Source: an uncultured Alphaproteobacteria bacterium
GTDB taxonomy: Bacteria; Pseudomonadota; Alphaproteobacteria; RF32; CAG-239
Reading direction: 5' to 3'
Length of the DNA: 64,000 nt
NCBI GenBank assembly: GCA_910587405.1
Contig: CAJUKS010000002.1
Location: forward strand, 143,645-207,644
The notes under the pieces are model-generated. The model did not search any database. It was not told the DNA's origin and saw nothing but the letters and a program-made list of their open reading frames with translations. This document shows, in pieces, positions 8,080-16,434 of this stretch; the first letter of the stretch is position 1, and the number at the start of each line of letters is the position of its first letter. Made by a program: the position numbers and the translations under genes.

Positions 8080-8556
8080 ATGAAGAAACTTATTGTTCTT
8101 TTGTTTGTTTTATGGACAGGCGTCAATGCCTCTGCCCGGGAAAGCCATTATTATCCTTTTCGTTACAGCGATGAAATAAAACAAAAAGATATCGATCTCT
8201 ACAAAAAAGAACTTGAGAAATGTGATCAGGCCTTTAACAAAGAGGCAAAGGCCGCCGAGACAACCGCCGGAATGCTGAAGAGTAATTATGATGCCGTCTC
8301 CTGTTACAAAAGCATTGCCGAACAGATTATTGACAAGTACTACTCGGAAACGGCAACCGAACATAAAGAAACCCTTCGCAATTATGTCAAGCAAACTTAC
8401 AGGGCTTATGATTATATTTACCTCAATGCCGACGAATGCGGACAATCGGGATGCGGGACAATGTATAATGTCTTATCAAAAGACGCGGTTACAAAACTTG
8501 TCAAAACAATGGTGACAGAATACATCATGCTTTTAGAACGTTCTATTGCCTTTTAA
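8080..8556 (+). CDS. Secreted small protein, possibly LprI-like
   Basis: A 158-residue protein with a clear signal peptide (MKKLIVLLFVLWTGVNASA, cleavage near residue 19). The mature part is Lys/Glu/Tyr-rich with Cys at four or five places (KCDQAF, SCYKS, DECGQSGCGTM). The arrangement faintly resembles the LprI/DUF1311 family of envelope proteins, but I would not assign it on this. The ATG at 8080 has GGAG eight bases upstream; the longer in-frame start at 7726 would read through the divergent gene. Likely periplasmic. Confidence 0.7.
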   Translation: MKKLIVLLFVLWTGVNASARESHYYPFRYSDEIKQKDIDLYKKELEKCDQAFNKEAKAAETTAGMLKSNYDAVSCYKSIAEQIIDKYYSETATEHKETLRNYVKQTYRAYDYIYLNADECGQSGCGTMYNVLSKDAVTKLVKTMVTEYIMLLERSIAF

Positions 8557-8561
8557 CAGCG

Positions 8562-8735
8562 TCAGTACCTGTTTGTTCTGTGCAACCAACCCGGATATCG
8601 ATTACGATTTGGAAGCGAGTTAAGAAAGTCTCTACGATTGCGTATAATGTTTTCCGCTACTCTGTTCGCATCTCCAGAATCTGTGGCAGCATTTAATGCC
8701 CCTATACTTTCAGAACCGACGATATTTCGGTGCGA
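8562..8735 (-). pseudogene. C-terminal fragment of a phage-type lysozyme (GH108 / PG_binding_3-like)
   Basis: The minus-strand frame ending in TGA at 8564-8562 reads VGSESIGALNAATDSGDANR, then RRDFLNSLP and YPGWLHRTNRY. This is the order of the C-terminal peptidoglycan-binding domain of GH108-type lysozymes (iGxxTxxALN ... R..F...L ... GW..R). No start codon or catalytic N-terminus is present: the frame runs back only to a stop at about 8783 and merges into an IS200-like sequence. I read it as a decayed remnant. Identification from motif memory, not from a search. Confidence 0.55.
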
Positions 8736-8790
8736 ATACAATATGGTATTTGCAATTCCATGTCGTGTGTGATATTGTATTTATGATCAT
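8725..8790 (-). pseudogene. N-terminal remnant of an IS200/IS605-type TnpA transposase
   Basis: From the ATG at 8790 the minus strand encodes 22 residues containing TWNCKYHIVFAPKYRR, the highly typical N-terminus of the Y1 transposase TnpA, then hits TGA at once. The catalytic HUH and Tyr parts are absent. The 3' neighbour is the lysozyme fragment, so a deletion or recombination joined the two. A large hairpin hides the ribosome binding site upstream, as in IS200. Confidence 0.75.
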
Positions 8791-8795
8791 TTAAT

Positions 8796-8857
8796 AAAAC
8801 TCCTTTGTTTCTTATTTTTGTAATTGTGAAGAATTACATTCTAACAAAGGAGTTTTT
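8796..8857 (-). mobile_element. IS200-like left-end hairpin
   Basis: Inverted repeat AAAACTCCTTTGTT (8796-8809) and AACAAAGGAGTTTTT (8843-8857), with an inner repeat TGTAAT/ATTACA. Read on the minus strand, the second arm contains AAAGGAG, placed correctly to be the ribosome binding site of the TnpA remnant and buried in the stem. IS200 elements are known to limit their own expression with such a hairpin. Confidence 0.6.
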
Positions 8858-8868
8858 AAGCTCTCTGA

Positions 8869-8892
8869 ACCCCCGGCCTAGCCGGGGGTTTT
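8869..8892. terminator. Rho-independent terminator-like hairpin
   Basis: AACCCCCGGC - CTA - GCCGGGGGTTTT, a very stable stem with T-rich 3' end on the plus strand. It may insulate gyrB from the remnant region. Confidence 0.75.
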
Positions 8893-8900
8893 CCGAATAC

Positions 8901-8931
8901 AAAAAAACGCCCGTAGAAACGGGCGTTTTTT
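8901..8931 (-). terminator. Rho-independent terminator of gyrB
   Basis: AAAAAAACGCCCGT - AGAA - ACGGGCGTTTTTT. It starts 18 bases beyond the gyrB stop; T-runs flank both sides, so it can act in either direction. Confidence 0.85.
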
Positions 8932-8948
8932 ATAAAGCGGTTTCGAGC

Positions 8949-11399
8949 CTAAATATCCAGATTGACCACGTTGAGGGCATTTTCCTGAATAAACTCCTTA
9001 CGCGGTTCGACCACGTCGCCCATCAGGGTAGCAAACACCTGGTCGGCTTCGTCGAGGTATTCCGCTTTCACCTGCAACAGCGACCGCGCCTCCGGATCGA
9101 GGGTGGTTTCCCACAACTGTTCGGGGTTCATCTCGCCCAAGCCTTTATAGCGTTGGATCGAAATGCCCTTGCGGCCCATCGCCATGATGGCGTCGACAAA
9201 CGATACCGGACCGTGAATCCTTTTTTCCTCGCCGAGTTTGGGCGACAACAAACGCTGTTCCTGAGCATAATTTTCATGCAGGAAGGTTTTCATTTCGTTC
9301 AACACCCGCGCTTCGGGACTGTCAAACACCGAACTGCCGACAACATGTTTCTCTTCGACGCCGCGCAGCGTGCGGTGGAAGCTGAGGGAGCCGTCGGAAA
9401 GAACATCGGCCTTCCAGCCCTTGTCATATTCGGCTTCCATGGTATCGAGACGAACGGCCAGTTTGTCTGCCGCCGCCTGCAAGGCTTCGCGATTGTTCAG
9501 CAGTATCGGGTCAAACATACCGCCGACCGCCAGCTGCTCAATGATTTTTTCCGGCGCCTTTTTGCTCAAAGCGGCAATCATATTACGCGCCTTGCGGGTA
9601 TTCTCGACCATCGTAATCAGATCGGCACCGGCAATTTGTTCGCCGTCGGTACGCTTTAACACCGCATCTTCGCAACCGCCGCGCACCAGATAGTCTTCCA
9701 TTTCGTGTTCGTCTTTGATGTAGATGATCGAATTGCCGCGTTTGGCTTTATACAACGGCGGCTGGGCAATATAGACATAGCCGCGTTCAATCAGTTCCGG
9801 CATCTGGCGATAGAAAAAGGTCAGCAGCAGCGTGCGGATGTGGCTGCCGTCGACATCGGCATCGGTCATGATGACAATCTTGTGATAACGGCATTTGTCA
9901 GCGTCAAAATCATCGCGGCCGATCCCGGTCCCGAAAGCGGTGACCATGGTGCCGATTTCCGCCGAATTGAGCATCTTGTCGAAACGCGCGCGTTCAACGT
10001 TCAAAATTTTACCGCGCAGCGGCAAAATCGCCTGAGTTTTACGGTCGCGTCCCTGTTTGGCGGAGCCGCCCGCCGAATCCCCCTCGACGATAAAGATTTC
10101 CGACAATGCCGGATCTTTTTCCTGACAGTCGGCCAGTTTGCCGGGCAAAGAAGCAATATCCAGCACCCCTTTGCGGCGGGTCAGTTCGCGGGCTTTGCGC
10201 GCCGCTTCGCGGGCGGTGGCCGCCTCGACGATTTTACCGACAATCACCTTTGCTTCGGCCGGATGTTCTTCCAGCCATTCCTGCAATTTGGAACTGACAA
10301 CGCTTTCAACCACCGGACGCACTTCCGAAGAAACCAGTTTGTCTTTGGTCTGAGAGGAGAACTTCGGATCCGGAACTTTGACTGACAGCACGCAGGTCAG
10401 CCCCTCGCGCATATCTTCGCCGGTAATCAGGTTCTTGTCCTTTTTGAGCAGGTTGTTCTCGCTGATATAGTTGTTAACGGTGCGGGTCAGCGCGGCACGG
10501 AAGCCGGCCAGGTGCGTACCGCCGTCTTTTTGCGGAATGTTGTTGGTAAAGCAAAGCATGCTTTCGTTATAGGCGTTGGTCCACTGCAGTGCTGCTTCAA
10601 CCTGAATATCGCTGTCGTCGTCGCAGCCGCCGAAAGAAATGACGCTTTCGTGCAGCGGCGCTTTCGATTTGTTGATGTGGTTGACAAAGGCCGTCAGTCC
10701 GCCCTCATAGTGCATCACCACTTCGCGCGGTTCGGCGCCGCGGTTGTCAATCAACTTGAGATAAACGCCGGAATTGAGAAACGCCTTTTCACGGATGCTT
10801 CTTTCCAGCGTTTCAAAATTGAATTCGGTCATGGTAAAGGTTTCCGGCGAAGGCAGAAAAGTAACTTCGGTGCCGTGACGGCCGTTGGCTTCGCCGACAA
10901 CTTTCAGATGTTCGGTCACGCTGCCGTGGGCAAACGTCACCACATGTTCGTGGCCCTCGCGCCAGATGCGCAGCCGCAGCCAGGTAGACAATGCGTTGAC
11001 CACCGAAACGCCGACGCCGTGCAAACCGCCCGAGACCTTGTAAGAGTTGTTGTCAAACTTGCCGCCCGAGTGCAACTGGGTCATAATGACTTCGGCGGCC
11101 GAAACCCCTTCTTCCTTATGCATGCCGACCGGAATTCCGCGGCCGTTGTCGCGGATGGTGGCCGAACCGTCGGGATTGAGGATAATTTCGGTTTTGTCGC
11201 AGTAACCGGCGAGCGCTTCGTCGATGGCGTTATCCAAAACTTCATAAATCATATGATGCAGGCCGGTGCCGTCATCGGTGTCGCCGATGTACATTCCCGG
11301 ACGTTTGCGAACCGCGTCCAACCCGCGCAGAACCTTAATCGAATCGGCATTATATTCTTGTTCTTCCCGATCGATTTCGGCTTGTGTCATATCTACCAT
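8949..11399 (-). CDS. gyrB: DNA gyrase subunit B
   Basis: ATPase subunit of DNA gyrase, which introduces negative supercoils with GyrA. The product is 816 residues. The GHKL ATPase region has EVLDNAIDEALAG and DNGRGIPVG near the N-terminus and GGLHGVGVSVVNALS (about 110). The TOPRIM region has EGDSAGGSAKQGRD (about 438) and DADVDGSHI; the C-terminus has QRYKGLGEMNPEQLW. I chose the ATG at 11399 (MVDMTQAEI) because AAGGAAG stands at the right distance; an ATG at 11417 would overlap that site. Length fits proteobacterial GyrB. A possible promoter is at 11452-11479. It lies downstream of polA on the same strand after a gap of about 135 bases. Confidence 0.97.
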   Translation of the reverse strand: MVDMTQAEIDREEQEYNADSIKVLRGLDAVRKRPGMYIGDTDDGTGLHHMIYEVLDNAIDEALAGYCDKTEIILNPDGSATIRDNGRGIPVGMHKEEGVSAAEVIMTQLHSGGKFDNNSYKVSGGLHGVGVSVVNALSTWLRLRIWREGHEHVVTFAHGSVTEHLKVVGEANGRHGTEVTFLPSPETFTMTEFNFETLERSIREKAFLNSGVYLKLIDNRGAEPREVVMHYEGGLTAFVNHINKSKAPLHESVISFGGCDDDSDIQVEAALQWTNAYNESMLCFTNNIPQKDGGTHLAGFRAALTRTVNNYISENNLLKKDKNLITGEDMREGLTCVLSVKVPDPKFSSQTKDKLVSSEVRPVVESVVSSKLQEWLEEHPAEAKVIVGKIVEAATAREAARKARELTRRKGVLDIASLPGKLADCQEKDPALSEIFIVEGDSAGGSAKQGRDRKTQAILPLRGKILNVERARFDKMLNSAEIGTMVTAFGTGIGRDDFDADKCRYHKIVIMTDADVDGSHIRTLLLTFFYRQMPELIERGYVYIAQPPLYKAKRGNSIIYIKDEHEMEDYLVRGGCEDAVLKRTDGEQIAGADLITMVENTRKARNMIAALSKKAPEKIIEQLAVGGMFDPILLNNREALQAAADKLAVRLDTMEAEYDKGWKADVLSDGSLSFHRTLRGVEEKHVVGSSVFDSPEARVLNEMKTFLHENYAQEQRLLSPKLGEEKRIHGPVSFVDAIMAMGRKGISIQRYKGLGEMNPEQLWETTLDPEARSLLQVKAEYLDEADQVFATLMGDVVEPRKEFIQENALNVVNLDI

Positions 11400-11451
11400 A
11401 AGTGCTTCTTCCTTCAAATTAATTTTGATACGTTTTTGCTGTTATGAACAT

Positions 11452-11479
11452 ACAATATTTTGTTGCGAAACCCAAGCAA
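11452..11479 (-). promoter_or_regulatory. Possible gyrB promoter
   Basis: Minus strand: TTGCTT (11479-11474), 16 bases, TATTGT (11457-11452), about 50 bases upstream of the gyrB start. Position is sensible, match to consensus moderate. Confidence 0.4.
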
Positions 11480-11535
11480 AAAGTGAGGATTTTTAACGTT
11501 TTTGTGCATATTTTCCGATGTTTTGCGTCCCTGTC

Positions 11536-14301
11536 TCAGTGGGCTTCGGCCCAATTGTCACCAATTCCGACCTCGGCAATGAAAGCAACGTCATAATCAA
11601 CAATGTTTTCCATTGTGCCCTTCAGCAGTTTGGCAGCCTCTTCGGCTTGATTTTCCGCCACTTCGAGCACCATTTCGTCATGAACCTGAAGCAAAATCCG
11701 CGCCTCCAGGCCGCTGGCTTTCAGGCGCACCAACACCTCGTTCATCGCTTTTTTCATAATATCGGCGGCACCGCCCTGCAACGGCGCGTTGATCGCCGCC
11801 CGTTCGGCAAAAGAAGATATGCGCTGATTTTTGTCATTAATGCCGGGTACCGCGCATTTGCGGCCGAACGGCGTCACCACATAACCGTATTTGCGCGCAA
11901 AGGCGATCGTTTTTTCCATATAAAGACGAATTTCGGGCATCTTGGCAAAATAGGCATCGATATACTGTTTGGCTTCGTCGTTGGAAATGCCGATTTGTTT
12001 GGCCAAACCGTATTGCGAAATACCGTAAATCACCCCGAAATTGATGGCTTTGGCATGGCGGCGAACGTTTGGCGTCACTTCCTCGTGCGAAAGCCCGAAA
12101 ACCTGCATCGCGGTAGCGGTATGAATATCCAGCCCGGCGGCAAAAGCCTCTTTGAGCGCCTTGACATCGGCAATTACCGCCATCAGCCGCAACTCTACCT
12201 GAGAATAATCGGCCGAAACCAGTTTATAACCGGGCCGGGCAACAAAACAACGGCGGATTTTCAACCCCTCCTCGCTGCGAATCGGAATATTCTGCAAGTT
12301 GGGATTGACCGACGACAAGCGGCCGGTATTGACGGTGGTTTGGCTGTAGGTGGTATGAACGCGCTCGTTTTTGTCAATCAGCGGCAACAGGGCATCGGTA
12401 TAAGTCGACTTCAGCTTTGCCGCCGCGCGCCATTCCAAAATTTTGGCCGGCAGCGGATGATTTTCCGCCATTTGTTCCAACACGCCGGCACCGGTCTGAA
12501 AAGCGCCGCTGGCGTTCTTTTTGCCTTTCAGCCCGAGCTTGTTGTACAAGATTTCGCCGATTTGTTTGGGCGAACCGAGATTAAACTCTTCTCCCGCCAG
12601 TTCGAAAATTTCTTTTTCCAGCGCGCGTTGCCGGATTTCCAATTCGCCGCTTAATCCTTTCAGACCGCCAACATCTATCCGGACCCCGTTTTTCTCCATT
12701 TCAAACAAGGTTGCCGCCAGCGGCCGGTCATAGTGTTCGTAAACGGTCGCCATATGCTCGGTTATCAGCCGCGGCCGCAAAACCGCATGAAGACGAAACA
12801 CCGTATCGGCCTGTTCGCACAAATAACCTGCTGCAACGTTTAAGTCCAGTTGGGCGGCGTTGATTTTTTGCTTACCGACCCCAAACACGGTATCGGGATT
12901 GATCATTTTATAATCAAGAAACAAATCCGCCAGCTCTTTCAGCCCGTGGCCGTGTGCCGTCGAATCGAGAACATAAGAGATAATTTCAATGTCGTCATAA
13001 GGGAAGAAATCGACCGTTTGGTTAAAAAAATTGCAAAGATAATGCAGATCGCGTTTCAAATCATGGCCGATTTTTAAAATCGAACGATCGGCCAGCAACG
13101 GAAACAGAAAAGCGGAAATTTCGCCGACGGACAGGGTGTTGGGGTTTTTCTCTTCGGCCGCGGAAAACAGATCGGGCGTTTCGCTGCCGTCGTTGCCGCC
13201 GGGAAACGGGATGTAGGCGGCACGGCGCCCCGCCACCGACAAAGCGATGCCGACCGGACGGTCAAATACCGGGTTCGGTCCCGCCGCAAGAACTTTGAAC
13301 GCAAAACTGCCGTCAACGGTTATCTGTTTTTTCCATCTCCGCAAAGCCGCGGCATCGATCACGGTTTCATAATCTTTTTCCGGCTCGGCGACCGCGGGAA
13401 CAGAAACGGCAGCGGCAGCAGGATAACTTTTCTTGCATTGTTCTTCCACCCAACGCCCGACCCGTGGCTTGAGGCTGTTAAAACCGTATTTGACCACAAA
13501 AGCTTCAATAACCGACAGATCGGGGCAGCGGCAGGGATAATCGCGGGGGCCTTTTTCGACCGGAACGTCATCGCGCAGTTTGACCAGCCGTTTGGAAATG
13601 CGCGCATTGTCAAGGTTGGCCAGCAACACTTCGCGGCGTTTGTTCTGTTTGATTTCGCCGGCATGTTCCAGCACCTGTTCCAACGAACCGAAAGCGTTGA
13701 CCAACTCGGCCGCCGTTTTGGGACCGATGCCGGGAACACCCGGCACATTGTCGGTGCTGTCGCCCGAAAGGGCCTGAACATCCACCACCCTGTCGGGATA
13801 AACCCCGAATTTTTCCTTAACGTCTTCGGCGGTAAAAAATTTGTCTTTCATCGGATCGTAAAACTCAACCCCGGGGCGAATCAGCTGCATCAAGTCCTTA
13901 TCACCCGAAATAACGACCACTTCCATCCCGTCGTCAAGCGCCATCTTGGCATAGGTGGCAATCAGGTCATCGGCTTCAAAACCGTCCATCTCCAAAAAGT
14001 TCAGCCGCAACGCAGACACCGCATCATGAATGATCGGAAACTGGGGGATCAGATCTTCGGGAATCTCGCGGCGGGTGGCCTTATATTCGGGAAAAATGTC
14101 ATTGCGGAAGTTGCGGCGTTTGGCGTCAAACAGCACCAACGTATAATCGCAGCCGATTTTGGCGGTCAGTTTCAAAAACATGTTGGTAAAACCGTAAACG
14201 GCATTAACCGGCGTGCCGTCGGGCGCATTAAGCGGCGGCAATCCGTAAAACGCGCGGAAAATATACCCCGAACCGTCAATCAAACATATTTTTGCCGTCA
14301 T
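11536..14301 (-). CDS. polA: DNA polymerase I
   Basis: Repair and Okazaki-fragment-processing polymerase, 921 residues. The N-terminal 5'-3' exonuclease (about 1-290) keeps DGSGYIFRAF, DGFEADDLIATYA and SGDKDLMQL. The C-terminal polymerase has SADYSQVELRLMA, RRHAKAINFGVIYGIS and QVHDEMVLEV (about 872). In the middle 3'-5' exonuclease domain the usual DTET motif after FAF is replaced by KVLA (about 334), while the other acidic positions (GHDLKRD, CEQADT) remain, so proofreading is probably lost. The ATG at 14301 (MTAKICLIDG) has GGGAGG upstream; the 14343 start lacks support. It is divergent from the PBP gene. Confidence 0.96.
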   Translation of the reverse strand: MTAKICLIDGSGYIFRAFYGLPPLNAPDGTPVNAVYGFTNMFLKLTAKIGCDYTLVLFDAKRRNFRNDIFPEYKATRREIPEDLIPQFPIIHDAVSALRLNFLEMDGFEADDLIATYAKMALDDGMEVVVISGDKDLMQLIRPGVEFYDPMKDKFFTAEDVKEKFGVYPDRVVDVQALSGDSTDNVPGVPGIGPKTAAELVNAFGSLEQVLEHAGEIKQNKRREVLLANLDNARISKRLVKLRDDVPVEKGPRDYPCRCPDLSVIEAFVVKYGFNSLKPRVGRWVEEQCKKSYPAAAAVSVPAVAEPEKDYETVIDAAALRRWKKQITVDGSFAFKVLAAGPNPVFDRPVGIALSVAGRRAAYIPFPGGNDGSETPDLFSAAEEKNPNTLSVGEISAFLFPLLADRSILKIGHDLKRDLHYLCNFFNQTVDFFPYDDIEIISYVLDSTAHGHGLKELADLFLDYKMINPDTVFGVGKQKINAAQLDLNVAAGYLCEQADTVFRLHAVLRPRLITEHMATVYEHYDRPLAATLFEMEKNGVRIDVGGLKGLSGELEIRQRALEKEIFELAGEEFNLGSPKQIGEILYNKLGLKGKKNASGAFQTGAGVLEQMAENHPLPAKILEWRAAAKLKSTYTDALLPLIDKNERVHTTYSQTTVNTGRLSSVNPNLQNIPIRSEEGLKIRRCFVARPGYKLVSADYSQVELRLMAVIADVKALKEAFAAGLDIHTATAMQVFGLSHEEVTPNVRRHAKAINFGVIYGISQYGLAKQIGISNDEAKQYIDAYFAKMPEIRLYMEKTIAFARKYGYVVTPFGRKCAVPGINDKNQRISSFAERAAINAPLQGGAADIMKKAMNEVLVRLKASGLEARILLQVHDEMVLEVAENQAEEAAKLLKGTMENIVDYDVAFIAEVGIGDNWAEAH

Positions 14302-14454
14302 CTGACCAGCCTCCCGTTCATCACAATTTATTTCTGGGGACAATATAACCCATTAAAGACAACAAGCCAACCGCGAAATAAATTTTATGCTTAACTTATT
14401 AGTGACATTTTTAATTTATAATTTGCGGCAGCGAATCGAAATCAGGAAACAAAA

Positions 14455-16335
14455 ATGGCGGAAATTAAAACTAAAAGCAGAAAAAACGGCACCGACAAAA
14501 AAAGCAGCGGCAAAAAAAGCGCCGGCGGCGCCTCTAAGAAAAAAGCCAAAGCCAAGCGAAAAACTTCCCGTCGGCGCCAAAAAAGCTTCAGCTGGTGGAA
14601 ACTGCTGCTGGTGGCCGGATTGGTTACAGCGGCGGCTTTAGCCTTGTATATCGCTTATTGTTTTGCAACTCTCCCCGACATCGAACAGGCCGTTTCCCGC
14701 ACCCGGCAGCCGTCGACGACCGTCATTGCCGAAAACGGGCAGGAAATTCGAAGTTTCGGCAATGTTTATTCCGAAGTGGTCTATCCCTCGGAACTGCCCT
14801 CTTATGTCAAAAACGCCATTATTGCCACCGAAGACCGGCGTTTTTATTCCCATTTCGGTTTTGACCCGATTGCCTTCACCCGCGCGATGGTTGCCAACCT
14901 TGTCAAGGGGCGCTATGCCCAAGGCGGCAGCACCATTACCCAGCAAGTGGCGAAAAACCTGTTTCTGACCCCGCAAAAAAATATCCGCCGCAAGGTTCAG
15001 GAACTGCTGATGGCTTTTTGGCTGGAAAGCAAATTTTCCAAAGATCAGATTCTGACCCTTTATCTTAACCGCGTTTATATGGGAAGCGGAACCTACGGCA
15101 TTGAAGCGGCCTCACAAAAATATTTTCAGAAAAGCTCTCGCGACCTCAACATGCTTGAAGGCGCCATTTTAGCCGGTTTGCTGAAAGCGCCGGCACGTTA
15201 CAATCCCGCGGCTGACCTTGAGCGTTCGGTTGCCCGGGCGGCGGTGGTTTTGCAAAATATGGTCGATACCGCCATCATCGCTCCCGAACAAAAAACCGCA
15301 GCCCTCAGAATGCCGATCGGCGCCCAGATACATGACAAGCTGGAAGGCGGCAAATATTTTGCCGATTGGGTATATGCGGAAGTCAACGCTTATATCGGCG
15401 AACGCGAAAACGACATCAACGTCTACACAACCCTCGACAAAGAAATTCAGAAAGCCGCCGAGTCCGCCCTGCGCGAAGCGATTTTTGCCAACGCGGAAAC
15501 CAAGAACGTTACCAACGGCGCGGTCGTGGTTTTGGATAAAAACGGCGCCGTCAAAGCAATGGCCGGCGGCGTCAATTATGAAAAAAGTCAGTTTAACCGC
15601 GCCACTCAGGCTTTGCGCCAGCCGGGCTCTTCCTTCAAGACCTTCGTCTATCTGACCGCGCTCGAAAACGGCTGGGAACGCGACGATACGCTGGAAGATT
15701 TTCCGATTACGATTGGCAACTGGAAACCGGAAAATTATGATAAAAAATACTACGGCACGGTGACATTTGAAAATGCCTTTATTCGTTCGCTCAACCTCGC
15801 CACCGTTTATCTGGCACAGCAGATGCCGCGCAAAGAAATCATCCGCACCGCTCACAAAACCGGCATATCGACGCCGATTGACAATACGCCGGCGATGGCT
15901 CTCGGCAGCTCGGGCGTGAAAGTCATCGACATGGCGGTGGCCTATTCGGCGATTGCCAACGGCGGTTATGCCACCTGGCCTTATTCGATTACCGAAATTT
16001 ACACCAAAGACGGTTATCCGGTCTATACCCGCATCAGCGAGGAGGAACCGCAACGCATTCTCGACTCCGGAGCGGTTAAAAACATCACCCGGATGATGGA
16101 AAAAGTAATCAGCCGCGGCACCGGCAAACGGGCGCAACTGCCGTTTTTTGCCGCCGGGAAAACAGGAACCTCCCAGGATTACCGCGATGCATGGTTTGTC
16201 GGCTTCACCGAGCATTACGTTGCCGCGGTCTGGGTCGGCAATGACGACAATACGCCGATGAACGGCGTCGGCGGCGGAACACTTCCCGCCGAAATATGGA
16301 AAAAAGTCATGCTTGCGGCGGAAAACGGCGGATAA
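14455..16335 (+). CDS. Class A penicillin-binding protein (glycosyltransferase/transpeptidase)
   Basis: Bifunctional peptidoglycan synthase, 626 residues, shorter than typical PBP1A. A strongly basic cytoplasmic tail (1-45, KKSSGKK and RRRQKS) precedes one membrane helix (about 50-70). The GT51 domain has TEDRRFYSHFGFD and GGSTITQQVAKNL. The transpeptidase has the catalytic SSFK (RQPGSSFKTF), SLN (FIRSLNLATV) and KTGT (AAGKTGTSQDY). The ATG at 14455 follows AGGAAACAAAA. No extra OB-type domain between the two catalytic parts is obvious, which explains the length. It starts a rightward run of envelope genes and diverges from polA. Confidence 0.93.
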   Translation: MAEIKTKSRKNGTDKKSSGKKSAGGASKKKAKAKRKTSRRRQKSFSWWKLLLVAGLVTAAALALYIAYCFATLPDIEQAVSRTRQPSTTVIAENGQEIRSFGNVYSEVVYPSELPSYVKNAIIATEDRRFYSHFGFDPIAFTRAMVANLVKGRYAQGGSTITQQVAKNLFLTPQKNIRRKVQELLMAFWLESKFSKDQILTLYLNRVYMGSGTYGIEAASQKYFQKSSRDLNMLEGAILAGLLKAPARYNPAADLERSVARAAVVLQNMVDTAIIAPEQKTAALRMPIGAQIHDKLEGGKYFADWVYAEVNAYIGERENDINVYTTLDKEIQKAAESALREAIFANAETKNVTNGAVVVLDKNGAVKAMAGGVNYEKSQFNRATQALRQPGSSFKTFVYLTALENGWERDDTLEDFPITIGNWKPENYDKKYYGTVTFENAFIRSLNLATVYLAQQMPRKEIIRTAHKTGISTPIDNTPAMALGSSGVKVIDMAVAYSAIANGGYATWPYSITEIYTKDGYPVYTRISEEEPQRILDSGAVKNITRMMEKVISRGTGKRAQLPFFAAGKTGTSQDYRDAWFVGFTEHYVAAVWVGNDDNTPMNGVGGGTLPAEIWKKVMLAAENGG

Positions 16336-16363
16336 TTTTTCTAAAAAAGAGATCAATTTAGGG

Positions 16364-16392
16364 CTTTTATTCTAAAAGTTATTATATATAAT
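16364..16392 (+). promoter_or_regulatory. Possible promoter of gpmI
   Basis: A perfect TATAAT at 16387-16392 lies in an AT-rich gap about 43 bases before the gpmI ATG; the matching -35 position (CTTTTA, 16364-16369) is poor. Plausible start of the gpmI-envC-ctpA-rppH unit. Confidence 0.35.
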
Positions 16393-16434
16393 CAAGTGCA
16401 ACAAGAATCGTAACCGAAAAGTAAGGAAAACATC

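Noticed and set aside
8949..11447. Several long plus-strand frames (e.g. 9705-10385, 10512-11447)
   Set aside because: All antisense to gyrB, whose motifs are unmistakable.
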